19,623 nucleotides of DNA. Source: Saprospirales bacterium (GTDB taxonomy: Bacteria > Bacteroidota > Bacteroidia > Chitinophagales > Saprospiraceae). The stretch lies in contig PWJP01000266.1 of the NCBI GenBank assembly GCA_003559985.1, forward strand, positions 1 to 19,623, read 5' to 3'. Within the stretch, counting starts at the first letter, position 1; each line of letters starts with the position of its first letter. The notes beneath the pieces were generated by a model. It made no database searches and was not told the origin of the DNA. It worked only from the letters and a program-made list of their open reading frames with translations. Of this stretch, positions 1 through 8,609 are shown one piece after another. Made by a program: the position numbers and the translations under genes.

Positions 1-96
1 GCAGTTTTTTCAAATAATTCCTGTATTTTAACTCAGGTACTGTCCGAAAAGTGTTACCTTGCAACTTATAATTTTTAATAGAACAAATTCTTAAAA

Positions 97-1515
97 ATGA
101 GAAATCTGATTCAAAATTCCGTATTGTGGTTAGCAACCATGTTTCTGTTTGCGTCACAGGGATTCTCTCAATACGATGATCTCTACTACGACCCGGACAG
201 GCAACAATCTGTCACTACGACCTCAACTACCTCAGATCGAACTCAGGACCTGAGTTTTGGTGAGCAAAGTGGTGATTATGATAGCGAACACTACGACTAT
301 CAAAAAGACTATGACTTTTATTACTCATCGAGGATAAATCGATTCCACAGACCCAATCGAGGCTTTGATTTCTACAGTCCGATGTTTGTAGATATGGCTT
401 ATTATGGATACCGCACTCCAGGAGTCAGCATCTATGTAGGAACTGGCTACTACAATCCAATGAGGCCGCGAATGCATCCTCACTTTGGGCCACATTTTCA
501 CGATCCTTTTTATCGCCCACATGCCTTCCACCGGCCTTACAATCCGTGGAGACCAATGGGTGGATTCGGATACTCTTACCACAGTTGGGGTTACAGTGGA
601 TTTGGATATGCGGGCTGTCCTGCATTCTATTCCAGTTCAACTTACTATGTGTATAATGTCTATAACAGTCCGGGCTTTGTTCCAGGTCAATCTTCAAGTA
701 ACGCTGTTACTCAAAATGTTCAATACGGACCGAGGACTTCAACCGGTGGTACAACCGCGAGAAGAGGTCGCACTGCGGAGGCAATGCCTGGAACTACACC
801 AGATGACAAAGAAGAATTGAGGGCTCCGACGAGAACAAATGAAGAGCGCCTGGCCAGAGATAATGATAGAGTAGCTCCCCGCGAAAGCGACAGGGAAACC
901 CGAACCGCCGATTCTCGCACCAGTGAAACTCTGGATAGAAGCGAATCAGCAGGATTGGCTGAAAGGTCATCTCAAGAGTCTCAGCGCGCGGATAGAAGAG
1001 CCAGAGGTTCGGAAGGAACATCCACCGCTGCCATTCCCTCCAGAAGAACCCAGGAGCAATTCCGCGACAACAGAGTGGATAGGTCCCAGGCAGATCGCGA
1101 TACGCGTACCAATGTACCTCAGACTCGTTCTGCTGACAGAACTGGTACTGACAACCGAATTTTCAACAATCCGAGAACCAATACCCGTCAGGGATCACAA
1201 AACACGGGAAGACAAAGTCGCGATCTTAACAGAGGTGATCAAAACAATACACGAACCAGTCCTAATATCAACAGGAACAGAAACAATTCAGGTTCTTCTT
1301 CTCCCAACATCAATCGCGGGAGCAATCAGAGAAACACAAGTCCTTTGCCAAATTTGAATCGCGGAAATAATAACAATACGCGAAGTTCAGGTTCTTTCTC
1401 CCCAAGGCGCTCCTCCGGTAGCAACAACTCTTCAGGAGTTTCTCCATCAAGGAGAGGAGGTTCTAATAGCAGTAGCGGTTCTACCAGAAGCAACCGCTCA
1501 GGAAGAGGTGGATAA
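97..1515 (+). CDS. Secreted low-complexity protein, Tyr/His/Gly-rich middle and Arg/Ser/Asn-rich tail
   Basis: I do not recognise a family. The 472-residue product begins with a probable Sec signal peptide (hydrophobic core LWLATMFLFA, likely cleavage just before QYDDLYYDP), so it should be exported. Residues about 25-100 are rich in Asp and Tyr. Residues about 100-200 are rich in Tyr, Pro, His, Phe and Gly, with one Cys. From about residue 215 to the end the chain is almost only Arg, Ser, Asn, Thr, Asp, Gly and Gln, with no hydrophobic core, so it is probably disordered and strongly basic near the end. Imperfect repeats built on SPNINR or SPLPNLNR recur near residues 375-430. Reading the whole frame as one gene is supported by the signal peptide, uninterrupted length and a strong terminator just downstream. 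It could be a surface, matrix or cell-wall-associated protein, but the function is unknown. Confidence 0.8.
   Translation: MRNLIQNSVLWLATMFLFASQGFSQYDDLYYDPDRQQSVTTTSTTSDRTQDLSFGEQSGDYDSEHYDYQKDYDFYYSSRINRFHRPNRGFDFYSPMFVDMAYYGYRTPGVSIYVGTGYYNPMRPRMHPHFGPHFHDPFYRPHAFHRPYNPWRPMGGFGYSYHSWGYSGFGYAGCPAFYSSSTYYVYNVYNSPGFVPGQSSSNAVTQNVQYGPRTSTGGTTARRGRTAEAMPGTTPDDKEELRAPTRTNEERLARDNDRVAPRESDRETRTADSRTSETLDRSESAGLAERSSQESQRADRRARGSEGTSTAAIPSRRTQEQFRDNRVDRSQADRDTRTNVPQTRSADRTGTDNRIFNNPRTNTRQGSQNTGRQSRDLNRGDQNNTRTSPNINRNRNNSGSSSPNINRGSNQRNTSPLPNLNRGNNNNTRSSGSFSPRRSSGSNNSSGVSPSRRGGSNSSSGSTRSNRSGRGG
1219..1390 (+). repeat. Imperfect short tandem repeats coding for S-P-(N)-(I/L)-N-R-(G/N)
   Basis: Inside the tail of the low-complexity protein, four successive segments resemble each other at protein level: RDLNRGDQNNTRT, SPNINRNRNNSGSS, SPNINRGSNQRNT and SPLPNLNRGNNNNTRSSG. 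The period is about 13-18 residues. DNA-level similarity is partial (for example aacatcaatcgcggg and aatttgaatcgcgga), so the repeats are diverged, not a fresh expansion. Boundaries are approximate. Confidence 0.5.
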
Positions 1516-1821
1516 TTTTGCTGAAAAACATTAATGACAATTAACTAACTTGGATCATTTTTAAGAATTAAGGGCGAAGTGGTAAACAATGTAAACCACT
1601 TCGCTTTTTTTATTGGTGTCCAATCAGACCGGTAACATGTTCAATCACACAAGCTGAATTTTGGAGAAATATTACACTTTAAATGTCCTGTAGTAATATA
1701 TGGACGTTTCAATGGACAAATACCCAACAACTTTAACCGTAAAACCGGTTAACTAACTGGACAAATGACATGTCTTGACCCTGAGGACCCATCAGGACAC
1801 AAAAATTTAAAAGATTCAACT
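1516..1821. other. Intergenic region between the low-complexity gene and the FadL-like gene
   Basis: About 306 bases. It holds the terminator at 1574-1611. The remaining 210 bases form the leader of the FadL-like gene, are AT-rich and contain no exact TAnnTTTG element or other structure I can support. The open frame does extend upstream to an ATG at 1765, but those 19 codons do not resemble a signal peptide and I treat them as untranslated. Confidence 0.6.
1574..1611 (+). terminator. Rho-independent terminator after the low-complexity protein gene
   Basis: A perfect 10-bp stem, GCGAAGTGGT (1574-1583) with ACCACTTCGC (1595-1604), encloses an 11-base loop and is followed at once by seven T residues (1605-1611). 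It lies about 60 bases after the stop codon at 1515, in the correct orientation to end that transcript. Confidence 0.9.
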
Positions 1822-3309
1822 ATGACATCTATGCGATCAATACTGTTAGCCGGCTTTGGCCTTTTATTTTCGATGGGGCTGACTGCTCAGACTCTGGACG
1901 ACGCCATACGCCTTTCCACCCTTGACCACACCGGAACTGCCAGATACATGGGGGCAGGTGGTGCTATGACAGCGCTGGGTGCAGATTATTCAGCCTCGGC
2001 CTACAATCCAGCGGGATTAGGTCTCATCCGCAGGAGTGAACTCACCTTTACTCCCCTGCTCTACTCCAACAATACCGACGCCAGATGGTCTGCCAATCGA
2101 GAAAATGACCGGTTTTCCAACCTGCAATTTTCCAACTTCGGGCTGGTAATTTCCGGGCAGCCCGGCAACTCAGGGTCTTTTACCAATTTCTCATTCGCAG
2201 TGGGTTACAACAGGCTGGCTAATTTCCACTCCCATATTTTTTCAAGTACCCGCAATGAGGGAAGTATTTTAGACCGCTTTACAGAATTGGGAAGAGGACT
2301 TGATCCGGAGCGCATTGACGACTTTGAAGTGGGTCCGGCCTACGATGCATTTGCCTTGCTCTTCAATCAGAACGACAATACTTACTCCACCGATCTTATA
2401 CCAGGCACCGAATTGAGGAAAGAACACACATTCCGGACTGAGGGTAGTATCAATGAAATATAACTCTCTTTTGCAGGCAATCTGAGGGAAAAACTAATTA
2501 TGGGACTTACACTCAGTGTGCCCATTGTAAATATTACCGAGGACAAAATTTATTTTGAAGAAGATGAAGATAGGGAGCAGGGATTTCGATCCTTTGAATT
2601 CTCAGAAACCGATGAATTAACCGGAGTTGGATTTCAACTCAAGGCAGGTATGATCTACCGACATTCCCAGGCATTGCGATTTGGTCTTGCCATTCATTCG
2701 CCAACATGGTATTCCTTGTCCAGTGAATTCACCACATCAGCTACCTACGATTACGATTTAAATTGGTTGCAGGAAAATACCGATTTCCCTCCACCAGTTC
2801 CCGGCCCTCAGACAGCAGGTTCCCCCCGCGGACTTTTTGACTACAACTTTACTGCTCCCTGGAGGATAATGAGTGGGGTTGGTTACCTCATCCAAAACAG
2901 AGGTTTTATATCTTTCGATATTGAGTATCTGGATTACACCAGTGGTCGATTCAACTTTGATTCGGGCTTTTCCTCCGATGAGCGGGTCAGAAACAACGAG
3001 ATAAGTAACGAACTGGGCGGTGCTCTGAATTTCAGACTGGGTGGAGAACTCGCATTGGACCTTTTCAGAGTGCGAGGAGGACTGCAGTTTATTGAAAGTC
3101 CATTTGAATCAGTTGATGACAGAGACCTCATCTGGAGTCTGGGAGTGGGTATTCGGGAGTCTGACTTTTTTCTCGACCTGGCCTACCAGCGAGGCCTCCG
3201 TGAAGGGGCCTATAACCCCTACCAGGTTCCGGGTGCTGAAGCACAACAACGCGTACTCACAGATGCCACCGTCAGTCGGATCGCACTAACTGCAGGTTTT
3301 AAATTTTGA
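1822..3309 (+). pseudogene. FadL/TodX (OmpP1)-type outer-membrane transport protein, interrupted by one in-frame stop
   Basis: The gene would encode about 495 residues of an OmpP1/FadL/TodX-type outer-membrane barrel, a family that carries hydrophobic compounds across the outer membrane. The start at 1822 gives a clean signal peptide (ILLAGFGLLFSMGLTAQ). The mature N-terminus has the Bacteroidota hallmark of this family, ARYMGAGGAMTALGADYSAS followed by YNPAGLGLIRRSE. The C-terminus ends in TAGFKF with a terminal Phe, as expected for an outer-membrane barrel. Codon 214 (2461-2463) is TAA, yet the frame continues unchanged: the bases after it read LSFAGNLREKLIMGLTLSVP, joining smoothly with EGSINEI before it. 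So one substitution, not a frameshift, breaks the gene. It could be a recent nonsense mutation, an assembly error or, less likely, readthrough. The downstream ATG at 2500 lies mid-barrel with no signal peptide, so an independent second gene is improbable. Confidence 0.8.
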
Positions 3310-3329
3310 GATGCAAGCGCTCATTTTTC

Positions 3330-3360
3330 TTGCATTAACCCAATGGATTTCGTAAATTTG
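3330..3360 (+). promoter_or_regulatory. Bacteroidota-type promoter of the hmgA-hppD operon
   Basis: A TTG at 3330-3332 (-33 element, in context TTGCA) and a perfect -7 element TAAATTTG at 3353-3360 are separated by 20 bases, the usual spacing for the Bacteroidota primary sigma factor. The start codon at 3393 follows 32 bases later, implying a leader of roughly 25 bases. The element lies only about 20 bases after the stop of the FadL-like gene. Confidence 0.7.
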
Positions 3361-3392
3361 GGCCCGCTTAAATTATCAAGAAATTATAGAAG

Positions 3393-4547
3393 ATGCACTA
3401 CTACAAAATGGGGAAAATACCCCACAAAAGACATACTCAGTTCCGGCAATCCAATGGGGAGTTGTACCACGAAGAACTTTTTTCTACCGTAGGATTCGAC
3501 GACAAAGCATCACTGCTTTACCACGTTCAGCCACCAACCAAAATATTACAGGCGGGTGATCCAAAGGATGTTAAGCCGGAAACAATTCACGACAAGCAAC
3601 TTAAGCACCGCTGCCTGATGGGCTTTAACGTAAGTCCGGTTGACGATTACCTTCAGAGCAGGAAACCGGTACTGGTCAATGGAGATTGCAAAATAATACT
3701 CGCAGCACCAAAAAAGGGGAACAGCGACTACTTCTTCAAAAATGCGGATGCCGATGAGGTGATTTTCATACACGAGGGAAGTGGAAAGATAAGAACCCAG
3801 TACGGAAACCTCAATTTCAAATACGGGGACTACATCGTAATTCCCAGAGGCACTATCTACAAGCTGGAATTCAAGGATGAAAACAACCGCTTGTTTATCG
3901 TAGAGTCTTACAGTCCAGTGGTGACTCCTAAGCGCTACCGCAATCAATTCGGACAGTTGATGGAGCACTCCCCTTTCTGTGAAAGAGACATTAGAAAACC
4001 CGAAGAACTGGAAACCCACGATGAGGAGGGGGACTTTTTGTTCTACATCAAAAAAGAGGATGCACTCTATCCGTACCATTACGGAAGTCATCCCTTCGAT
4101 GTGGTAGGCTGGGATGGATACGTCTATCCATACATTTTCTCCATTCACGATTTTGAGCCCCTCACAGGACGGATACACCAACCCCCACCGGTACATCAGA
4201 CTTTTGCAGCGAAAGGATATGTGATATGCTCATTTGTCCCACGGTTGTACGACTATCACCCCCTGGCCATTCCCGCACCTTACAACCACTCCAACATTGA
4301 CAGCGACGAAGTGCTATACTACGTGGACGGAGATTTTATGAGCAGGGACAATGTAGAGCGCGGAATGATTACTCTCCACCCGGGTGGGATTCCTCACGGC
4401 CCACATCCCGGCACGGTGGAAAAATCCATCGGCAAAAAAGAGACCAAAGAACTGGCGGTCATGGTTGATACCTTCAGACCGCTACTGATGACCACTCATG
4501 CAGTGGATATTGAAAACAAGGATTATTACAAGAGTTGGAAAAAATAA
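3393..4547 (+). CDS. hmgA: Homogentisate 1,2-dioxygenase
   Basis: This cytosolic Fe(II) enzyme opens the ring of homogentisate to give maleylacetoacetate in tyrosine and phenylalanine breakdown. The 384-residue protein has the cupin fold of the family. The C-terminal iron site is recognisable: His299 and Glu306 in YNHSNIDSDEVLYY and His335 in GGIPHGPHPG match the His-Glu-His ligands of known homogentisate dioxygenases. His268 in PPPVHQTF is a plausible catalytic His. It is shorter than the roughly 430-445 residue human and proteobacterial enzymes, which I believe is normal for a compact bacterial form. The start at 3393 fits the N-terminus MHYYKMGKIPHKRHTQFR and the promoter just upstream. 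hppD starts 13 bases after its stop, so the two are surely co-transcribed and encode consecutive steps. Confidence 0.93.
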   Translation: MHYYKMGKIPHKRHTQFRQSNGELYHEELFSTVGFDDKASLLYHVQPPTKILQAGDPKDVKPETIHDKQLKHRCLMGFNVSPVDDYLQSRKPVLVNGDCKIILAAPKKGNSDYFFKNADADEVIFIHEGSGKIRTQYGNLNFKYGDYIVIPRGTIYKLEFKDENNRLFIVESYSPVVTPKRYRNQFGQLMEHSPFCERDIRKPEELETHDEEGDFLFYIKKEDALYPYHYGSHPFDVVGWDGYVYPYIFSIHDFEPLTGRIHQPPPVHQTFAAKGYVICSFVPRLYDYHPLAIPAPYNHSNIDSDEVLYYVDGDFMSRDNVERGMITLHPGGIPHGPHPGTVEKSIGKKETKELAVMVDTFRPLLMTTHAVDIENKDYYKSWKK

Positions 4548-4560
4548 AACTGCGCAAAAA

Positions 4561-5685
4561 ATGGATACTTTAACAAGTAAAGAAAAGAAAACAGTTAGGG
4601 ACACTTTCCCTATCAATGGAACCGATTTTATAGAGTTTTACGTGGGCAATGCAAAGCAGTCCGCCCTCTTTTACCAGGCCGCTTTCGGGTTTAAACTGGT
4701 GGCCTACAAAGGACCTGAAACGGGCAGCAAAGAAACCGTGAGCTACGTGCTGGAACAGGGCAAAATACGGCTGGTCCTCACCTCTGCATATGAGCCGGAC
4801 CACGAAATTCTCAAGCATGTGCAATTGCACGGTGACGGCGTTAAAGTACTCGCACTGTGGGTGGAAGATGCGCGAGAAGCGCACGAGAAAGCCGTTGAAC
4901 GCGGTGCCAAATCGGCCTTTGAACCATATACCATGAGTGATGACAATGGCGAGGTCGTACTTTCAGGAATTCACACCTACGGAGAGACTATCCACACTTT
5001 TGTGGAGAGAAAAAATTACTCGGGTACTTTTATGCCCGGTTTTCAGCCCAAAGAGAGCCTTCGAAAAGTGGAACCGGTGGGTCTCAAATACGTGGATCAC
5101 TGCGTGGGCAATGTTGAACTGGGCGATATGAATCGCTGGATAAAATTCTACCAGGAGGTACTCGGATTCAAACTCCTCATCACTTTTGACGACAAGGATA
5201 TCAGTACCAAATACACCGCTCTGATGAGCAAGGTTGTTTCCAGTGGTAACGGTTACATCAAGTTTCCAATCAATGAACCTGCCAAAGGACTTAAAAAATC
5301 CCAAATTGAGGAATACCTCGACTTTTACAAGTCAGCCGGGGTTCAGCACATAGCTGTCTCTACCGACGACATCATCAAAACAGTGGGTCAATTGCGAAAG
5401 AATGGGGTTGAATTCCTCTACGTACCGGACAATTATTACGAGGATCTGCTGGACAGGGTCGGAGATATAGACGAAAGCATCGAAGACCTGAAGTCCCAAA
5501 ATATCCTGGTGGACCGGGATGATGAAGGTTACCTGCTGCAAATATTTACCAAACCGGTTCAGGACAGGCCCACTTTGTTTTACGAGATTATTCAAAGAAA
5601 AGGGGCCCAGTCATTTGGAAAAGGCAACTTCAAGGCTCTTTTTGAAGCCATTGAAAGAGAACAGGAACTAAGGGGTACGCTTTGA
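4561..5685 (+). CDS. hppD: 4-hydroxyphenylpyruvate dioxygenase
   Basis: The enzyme turns 4-hydroxyphenylpyruvate into homogentisate, the substrate of the gene just upstream. I chose the ATG at 4561 (MDTLTSKEKK) over the in-frame ATG at 4498, because the latter lies inside hmgA and the former gives 374 residues, normal for the family. Two vicinal-oxygen-chelate halves are visible: residues about 20-150 (TDFIEFYVGNAKQSALFYQ) and about 175-350. The facial iron triad is intact: His180 in YVDHCVGNV, His263 in VQHIAVSTDDI and Glu342 in PTLFYEIIQRKG. The C-terminal GKGNFKALFEAIEREQ is the conserved tail that closes the active site. No maleylacetoacetate isomerase or fumarylacetoacetase gene lies nearby, so the rest of the pathway must be elsewhere. 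Confidence 0.95.
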   Translation: MDTLTSKEKKTVRDTFPINGTDFIEFYVGNAKQSALFYQAAFGFKLVAYKGPETGSKETVSYVLEQGKIRLVLTSAYEPDHEILKHVQLHGDGVKVLALWVEDAREAHEKAVERGAKSAFEPYTMSDDNGEVVLSGIHTYGETIHTFVERKNYSGTFMPGFQPKESLRKVEPVGLKYVDHCVGNVELGDMNRWIKFYQEVLGFKLLITFDDKDISTKYTALMSKVVSSGNGYIKFPINEPAKGLKKSQIEEYLDFYKSAGVQHIAVSTDDIIKTVGQLRKNGVEFLYVPDNYYEDLLDRVGDIDESIEDLKSQNILVDRDDEGYLLQIFTKPVQDRPTLFYEIIQRKGAQSFGKGNFKALFEAIEREQELRGTL

Positions 5686-5819
5686 CCCCTAAGCTCTCCT
5701 GCCTTATTGACTTTTGAAGAGATTCTGGCTTAGTAATTACTTTGTCGAAGAAGAAAGCTGCATGAGGTAATATTATACCACTATTGTCTCTCCCTTAATG
5801 GCCAAAACGACAACTTCCG

Positions 5820-8300
5820 TCAAAACACAAACTTGGAGGTGAGCCGAATCGAGAGGTTTCTGGAGAAAGAGGAAAAGGCGTAATTTCCAACTCTGTAGTA
5901 AAATCCAAGTCCCGTGGTACCTAAAAGCCTGTTGACTTCAAAACCTGTTTCGAAATACCCCTGGTCGGTTGAGAGCAATTCAATGTTTTGATGCTTTTCA
6001 AGGTCCACATCAAGGGTTCCATACATTCCCCGGGCTACAAATTCAAGATGGGGAGCACTTCTGGAATCGAGACTGAACAACAAACTGCCCAGGTCGTAGC
6101 GAAGCATGAGCATTACAAAACGGTCGTTGGTGAATTCAACCGGCCTCATGGTCTCGAAGGAATTTCGGTCAGCCACACTGATTCTCCTCCAAAACCCGGT
6201 ATTGTCCAGGGCACTGTATTTTCCTGTAAACAAGCCTGAATATGGAATATCCCCGAAAACAGCACCGGCGGTTAGTTCGGCGGTGAGTCTGCCAAATGCC
6301 GGGAACCTCCTTTCAAATAATCCCGAAAATACCAATCGCTGGAAGTCAAATTCTCCACCGGCAAATCCATCTATACCATGTGCGTAGGACAAATAAAACC
6401 GCGGATAGGTGAAGTTGAGCGACTGTCTGCCTCGCATCCCCTGAAAATAGCGGTCACCCGGTGCAAAAGCAGCTTCAAAATTCAGGGTCGAAAAGACATA
6501 TTCCCGGCTTCCTTCCGAGTTGGCTTCGCTTAAGTAGCGGTAATCACCCATCACTTTCCTGTTCTGACGCTTGACTGACATCCTGGTTTGAAAATTTGCC
6601 CTCGGGTGGAAGTCAACAAAAGCGAGGTACTCATTGGTCAGGTCAAACTGGGTGATAAAAATAGGCCTCACAACATTGGTAAGTAAGCCCCCGGTGCGCC
6701 TAAGGCTGTGTTCAATGCCGGCGGTTTCAAACAATTCGCGCTGGTAACCTACCCCAAGTCGAATTTGATAGTCCTCGTTCAACAGCACATTTGCATCACC
6801 ACCGTATTTGCTTCTGCCGTCTCTAAATCCGTGGCCAAACCAGCCACCCATTTCAAAAACTTCACTAAACCGGTGATTGGTCCTCAAACCGGCCCCGAGT
6901 CTAAATCCCTCATATACGTTGAAATTCACTATGCGGTTGAGTTCCAAATCCACTTTTCCAATAGATATCCGTCCTGAAAAAAGGGCCATCATCCACTCTG
7001 CCCTGCGTTCAAAATCGTGCTCCTCTCCCAAACTATCCATAAAGTGGTAAGCCCTCAGCTCTTTGGAGTCCAACGGATTTCTCCTGTGTTGGGTCCAAAA
7101 CAGGGAGTCACGCCTGGAGGCATCACGATTTAGGACTACATCAACAGGACCTATTCGAACCTGGTCGCGTGGCAGGTTTATCTCAATACTATCCAAATAA
7201 GTTCTGACCTTCAATTGAGGATTAACGTCTCCCATATCCACCATGTGCAGGTTGAGTTCAGTGTCCAATTGAACGGGGAACCAATACTCCCCATCGATTT
7301 TTTCATACTGCTGACGGATGGTTACATTGGCCCCCTCCTCTTCACGGGCAGGGCCTGCGATGACATTTTGTATGGCAAAATCCGGTACATGAATATACAG
7401 CAATCCCTCCAAAGCAGGAAAATTTCGCCCCTCCACAGGATAGTAAGCGACCACATAAGTGGTGTCCTCTGGAGTGCTACCCATAATAGTATCCCTTATA
7501 TGAAATTCGTAATACCTGCTAAAATTCCTGCTGATGGGACTTTTATAAGCGGTGCCAAAAAGCACAAACTCACTGTCGTAAAATGAGAACGACTGGAGTT
7601 CAGTGCCCAACAGTACAAAAATGGGATTCTCAAATCCGGAGGTGCGACTGGCCAGCACCTCCTCTCTATTGGCAGCCGGTCTCCTGAATACACGCTCCAC
7701 CACAGATTCCATCATAAAGAGATGTTGCCGGTCAATGAACTTCACCAGATTCTGAAAACTGGTATCGTTCTTTTCCAGACGCTCCTGGCGCACCAACGAA
7801 TCGATGTCAATGGTCACATGCAGTTTATTGTAGGATAGATATCTAAAGGAGGTGTTATTCTCTGGATTGTGCTTTCTCCTGTTTTCAAAAACCCCGCGAA
7901 TGAGACGGTGTGCAGGATTCTCGCCGGCTTCTACCACTACTTCGGAAAGTCCTACCACCGCAGGGCGCATTTTTATTACCACCGATTCACCTTTCAATGC
8001 GTCAATGGTAACCGTTTTTGACCGATAGCCCACGTAGGACAACCTCAAACTGACGGCATCTTCCTCTGGCTCAAAGGAAAAATACCCCTCTAAATCAGTG
8101 ACAAAACCGGCCTGAACTCCCTCCACCACAATATGAACAAAGGGCAGCCCATCCCCTGTTCTCTGGTCAACGACCCGACCTTCTATTTGATTCTGAGCTA
8201 CCACTCCTGCAAATGGGACGAGGCAAACCATCGACAAAATGATAAATACAGACCAGTTATTCTCGCACCAACTATTTAATCGGGACTTCATTTTTTTCAT
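5820..8300 (-). CDS. DUF5686 outer-membrane protein with carboxypeptidase-regulatory-like N-terminal domain
   Basis: A large exported protein typical of Bacteroidota. The open frame reaches an ATG at 8345, but the ATG at 8300 (MKKMKSRLN) gives a more normal signal peptide with hydrophobic core WSVFIILSMVCLVPFAGVVA and cleavage near AQ; the ATG at 8291 is a third option. After it comes a carboxypeptidase D regulatory-like beta-sandwich (IEGRVVDQRTGDGLPFVHI to LRLSYVGYRSKTV), then the DUF5686 junction SEVVVEAGENPAHRLIRGVF. The remaining roughly 650 residues alternate polar and aromatic positions and end in SIRLTSKFVF, with a terminal Phe, which points to an outer-membrane beta-barrel. Total length (826 from this start) is normal for the family. 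The biochemical role is not established; members resemble TonB-dependent receptors in layout but lack a plug domain. It converges on hppD and diverges from the CYTH gene. Confidence 0.85.
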   Translation of the reverse strand: MKKMKSRLNSWCENNWSVFIILSMVCLVPFAGVVAQNQIEGRVVDQRTGDGLPFVHIVVEGVQAGFVTDLEGYFSFEPEEDAVSLRLSYVGYRSKTVTIDALKGESVVIKMRPAVVGLSEVVVEAGENPAHRLIRGVFENRRKHNPENNTSFRYLSYNKLHVTIDIDSLVRQERLEKNDTSFQNLVKFIDRQHLFMMESVVERVFRRPAANREEVLASRTSGFENPIFVLLGTELQSFSFYDSEFVLFGTAYKSPISRNFSRYYEFHIRDTIMGSTPEDTTYVVAYYPVEGRNFPALEGLLYIHVPDFAIQNVIAGPAREEEGANVTIRQQYEKIDGEYWFPVQLDTELNLHMVDMGDVNPQLKVRTYLDSIEINLPRDQVRIGPVDVVLNRDASRRDSLFWTQHRRNPLDSKELRAYHFMDSLGEEHDFERRAEWMMALFSGRISIGKVDLELNRIVNFNVYEGFRLGAGLRTNHRFSEVFEMGGWFGHGFRDGRSKYGGDANVLLNEDYQIRLGVGYQRELFETAGIEHSLRRTGGLLTNVVRPIFITQFDLTNEYLAFVDFHPRANFQTRMSVKRQNRKVMGDYRYLSEANSEGSREYVFSTLNFEAAFAPGDRYFQGMRGRQSLNFTYPRFYLSYAHGIDGFAGGEFDFQRLVFSGLFERRFPAFGRLTAELTAGAVFGDIPYSGLFTGKYSALDNTGFWRRISVADRNSFETMRPVEFTNDRFVMLMLRYDLGSLLFSLDSRSAPHLEFVARGMYGTLDVDLEKHQNIELLSTDQGYFETGFEVNRLLGTTGLGFYYRVGNYAFSSFSRNLSIRLTSKFVF

Positions 8301-8609
8301 GCCTATTCGTGAGTTTGTATTGCCACTGGAAAAATAAGAACGCATCCTATAAACCTAATTGGCCAATTTCTATGTAAAGATACAAGGGACATTTCAATCC
8401 AGGATTTTTTTAGCCAAATGGAGGTTATCTGCAGACCAAACTGCCTGAATCATGGATTTCCCCATGCAAAAAAACGGATTTACAGATACCGGAGGCTCAC
8501 AGCTCGATATCCAAAGAAAATTAAGACACCGCGACTCTATCCACTGGGTTTCCTTCTGACCGCTCAAAACAATTTCCCCAGGATTTGCCTAACTTTGGTG
8601 GAAAAACCA
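8301..8609. other. Divergent intergenic region between DUF5686 and CYTH genes
   Basis: About 309 bases. The plus frame of the CYTH gene is open back to an ATG at 8418, but the translated stretch has no family similarity and I count it as non-coding. A near-match to a minus-strand -7 element (TATCTTTA, 8375-8382) could serve the DUF5686 gene but has no suitable -33 partner. The plus-strand -7 element at 8590-8597 is listed separately. Confidence 0.5.
8590..8597 (+). promoter_or_regulatory. Putative -7 element for the CYTH gene
   Basis: TAACTTTG matches the Bacteroidota -7 consensus TAnnTTTG exactly and ends 12 bases before the chosen ATG at 8610, implying a very short leader. No TTG is found at the usual -33 distance, so confidence is moderate. 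If real, it rules out the longer start at 8418. Confidence 0.45.

Noticed and set aside
1..96. Promoter for the low-complexity protein near TTACCTTGCA (54-63)
   Set aside because: It differs from TAnnTTTG at two positions and has no TTG at the expected upstream distance, so I do not list it.
2500..3309. An independent 269-residue gene after the TAA
   Set aside because: It begins mid-barrel without a signal peptide, in the same frame as the upstream half, so it is the second half of one broken gene.
3546..4196. 216-codon minus-strand frame opposite hmgA
   Set aside because: Antisense to a well-supported enzyme; no recognisable domain or start context.
5671..5690. Hairpin AGGGGT-N8-ACCCCT at the hppD stop codon as a terminator
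   Set aside because: Only six base pairs, overlaps the stop codon and has no T-run afterwards, so it is too weak to call.
8418..8609. N-terminal extension of the CYTH protein from an ATG at 8418
   Set aside because: The 64 extra residues resemble nothing, the CYTH signature starts right at the 8610 ATG, and an exact -7 element lies between the two starts.
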